Below, one piece after another: positions 21,635 to 22,700 of a stretch of DNA of 22,700 nucleotides. Below the pieces are notes generated by a model. It was not told where the DNA came from. It made no database searches and saw only the letters and a program-made list of their open reading frames with translations. The stretch covers positions 1 through 22,700 of the IMG/VR virus record IMGVR_UViG_3300018083_001080. One strand, given 5' to 3'. This DNA comes from a virus. Position 1 is the stretch's first letter, and each line of letters begins with the position of its first letter. The position numbers and the translations under genes are program-made.

Positions 21635-21895
21635 CGGACGGTCGGGTTATTTTACTGTCCCGAGCGAGACCCGAACGACCCGACCGCTTGATTTTGGCGG
21701 ATCGGTCGGGTCGGTCGGGTTACGGTCGGGTACATAGTTTTGACCCGAGCGTGTAGCAAGATTCTATAATAATATCAGTAGTATAGATGTGTGTAGATAT
21801 ATAAAAACACGTTCGGGTCATAGATCACATTACCGATGATTTTTTTAGAACAAAGATAGAACGAGAGGAGGGTTGTACCGTGTACGACCCGAGCG
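21635..21895. other. Candidate replication origin: TCGGGT iterons plus AT-rich segment
   Basis: The hexamer TCGGGT or its complement ACCCGA occurs at 21642, 21669, 21678, 21706, 21715, 21726, 21743, 21813 and 21887. Positions 21669-21687 and 21702-21720 form an imperfect 19-base inverted repeat (17 of 19) around a 14-base loop. From 21761 to about 21810 the sequence is AT-rich (TATAAT, ATATCAG, ATATATAAAAA), as expected of an unwinding element. Iterons, a cruciform and an AT-rich block directly after a PrimPol-helicase gene are typical of phage and plasmid origins. An operator array is the alternative. Confidence 0.6.
21740..21770 (+). promoter_or_regulatory. Possible promoter inside the iteron region
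   Basis: TTGACC (21740-21745) and a perfect TATAAT (21765-21770) are separated by 19 bases, longer than ideal. The -35 overlaps an ACCCGA hexamer, so a protein bound to the repeats could control it. It would serve the NusG-like gene. Its spacer lacks the AT-rich motif of the other promoters. Confidence 0.4.
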
Positions 21896-22095
21896 CTGAT
21901 TTTGCCTATTTAATAGTGCGATTTGCACGGAATCGCAAAAAGGCGTATGCCATTGCCCCAAATGAAAAGCGGGATGGGTCAGTTGGGAAATGTACTGGGG
22001 CATTGCGGTCACACACCCGCAGTCAGAAAAAAAAGCGATCGGCCATTTGGAACGCCAAGGGTTCGAATGCTATGCGCCGAGGTTTCGAGAAATAG
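21880..22095 (+). CDS. Doubtful small frame with strong ribosome site (71 aa)
   Basis: GTG 21880 is preceded by GAGGAGGG at good spacing and opens a frame beginning VYDPSADFAYLIVRFARNRK. Its last 106 bases overlap the NusG-like gene in another frame, and that half is very basic and unconvincing. It may be a short leader-type gene, or the ribosome site may be accidental. Kept at low confidence. Confidence 0.25.
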   Translation: MYDPSADFAYLIVRFARNRKKAYAIAPNEKRDGSVGKCTGALRSHTRSQKKKRSAIWNAKGSNAMRRGFEK

Positions 22096-22463
22096 GAGTG
22101 GTCGCGGGTCGCAAAGTCGAGCGGTCCGCGTTTTTGTTTCCACGCTATGTGTTCGTTTTTATTCAAGATGGCTGGTACGAAATCAAAAGCACCATCGGGG
22201 TCGCAGCATTGCTGGTCAACAATATGTCGGTTCCAGCTAAGGTACCCGTGGGTGTGCTGGGCGAATTGAAAGGCCGTGAGGATTCCGATGGGTTTGTGCA
22301 ATTGCCGCAGCATTGGAGTCGGAAGATCGGTGACCGGGTTGAAATAAAGGACGGCCAGTTCAAAGGTCTGCGCGGCATCTATAAAGGTATGACTTCTCGG
22401 CAGCGGGAAGTCGTTTTGCTGGATGCTTTGGGTAAGGTCGAATTAGCAGCAACGGACCTCTAG
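21990..22463 (+). CDS. NusG/RfaH-like transcription antiterminator (157 aa)
   Basis: YWGIAVTHPQSEKKAIGHLE with GFECYAPRFRE (residues 2-34) is the start of a NusG N-terminal (NGN) domain. FLFPRYVFVFIQDGW fits its central strand, and GDRVEIKDGQFKGLRGIYKG (about 114-133) is the KOW domain. Such proteins bind RNA polymerase and suppress pausing or termination. Length (157 aa) matches RfaH-type paralogues (about 160-170 aa). A phage paralogue just before the presumed late genes suggests antitermination of the late operon. The ribosome site is weak; the start is fixed by the domain's normal first residues. Confidence 0.82.
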   Translation: MYWGIAVTHPQSEKKAIGHLERQGFECYAPRFREIGVVAGRKVERSAFLFPRYVFVFIQDGWYEIKSTIGVAALLVNNMSVPAKVPVGVLGELKGREDSDGFVQLPQHWSRKIGDRVEIKDGQFKGLRGIYKGMTSRQREVVLLDALGKVELAATDL

Positions 22464-22525
22464 GTGTCCTGAGCTTGCGGCTGAAAGCGGAAAGTATAGT
22501 CCGCTGGGGTGAGCGGTAGCGTCTA

Positions 22526-22700
22526 ATGCCAACCAATATCTATACTTATAGATGGCAGCAGGAACGCAAGCGGTTCCTAGCGATGCGACCGTTATGTAGG
22601 CGGTGCGAGCATAAGGGTAAAGTCGAAATAGCCACGGTTGTTGATCATATCATACCGCATGGTGGTGATCCCAAGCTGTTCTGGGATCGGTCTAACTGGC
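22526..22700 (+). CDS. HNH endonuclease (partial, N-terminal 58 codons)
   Basis: Starts MPTNIYTYRWQQERKRFL; CRRC (with a preceding PL) and TVVDHIIPHGGD then FWDRSNW show the beta-beta-metal HNH fold, with the first His in DHI and a CxxC zinc knuckle. The frame runs off the right edge. Phage HNH proteins of this type usually lie just before the terminase genes and assist DNA packaging, so the packaging module probably starts here. The 62 bases between the NusG-like stop and this ATG hold no obvious gene. Confidence 0.85.
   Translation, partial: MPTNIYTYRWQQERKRFLAMRPLCRRCEHKGKVEIATVVDHIIPHGGDPKLFWDRSNW

Overview
The window looks like the early/replication half of a tailed phage or prophage genome, probably from an alphaproteobacterial host. 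The phage assignment rests on recognisable families and tight gene packing (many ATGA or TGATG overlaps). The host assignment is only an impression from protein style and base composition. No structural, integrase or tRNA gene is visible.

Layout. Positions 1-1089 are transcribed leftward: a sigma-70 region-4-like protein that runs off the left edge, a 56-residue protein and a small winged-helix-like protein. Positions 1090-1448 are a divergent control region with a leftward and a rightward promoter and a palindrome over the leftward -10. Everything from 1449 on reads rightward. First comes an early block of a DUF932-like protein and small proteins, ended by a terminator (3262-3299). Two near-identical promoters then drive a winged-helix-like protein, a tiny zinc protein and a DUF6011-like protein. 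A lysine-rich protein with internal start sites follows, ended by another terminator (5181-5212). Next are a PLP-fold-like protein and a DNA methyltransferase, then a fourth rightward promoter of the same family and another terminator.

Positions 7799-14172 form the replication/recombination core: small zinc and RMF-like proteins, a DnaN-like sliding clamp, a compact family B DNA polymerase, a PAPS-reductase-like protein, a VRR-NUC nuclease, a Sak4-like ATPase and a DUF669 protein. Positions 14328-16825 carry a 52-residue protein, a Cas4-like nuclease with a cysteine set suited to an iron-sulfur cluster, and two proteins I do not recognise. After the strange non-coding stretch described below come an SF2 helicase and a PrimPol-helicase fusion. 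Then follow an iteron-rich, AT-rich segment that looks like a replication origin, a NusG-like antiterminator and the start of an HNH endonuclease, the last probably marking the edge of the packaging module.

The most unusual object is the non-coding stretch 16826-17621 just upstream of the helicase. It is built almost entirely of pentamers ending in GG (NNNGG), kept in register for roughly 800 bases and punctuated by CAGG tetramers, often as CATCGCAGG. The markers recur at about 45-65 bases or multiples of that. I do not recognise it as a known element. Other points of interest are a five-copy promoter family with a conserved AT-rich spacer in a phage that also encodes a sigma-like protein, a PLP-like/methyltransferase pair that could modify DNA, and a likely origin after the primase gene.
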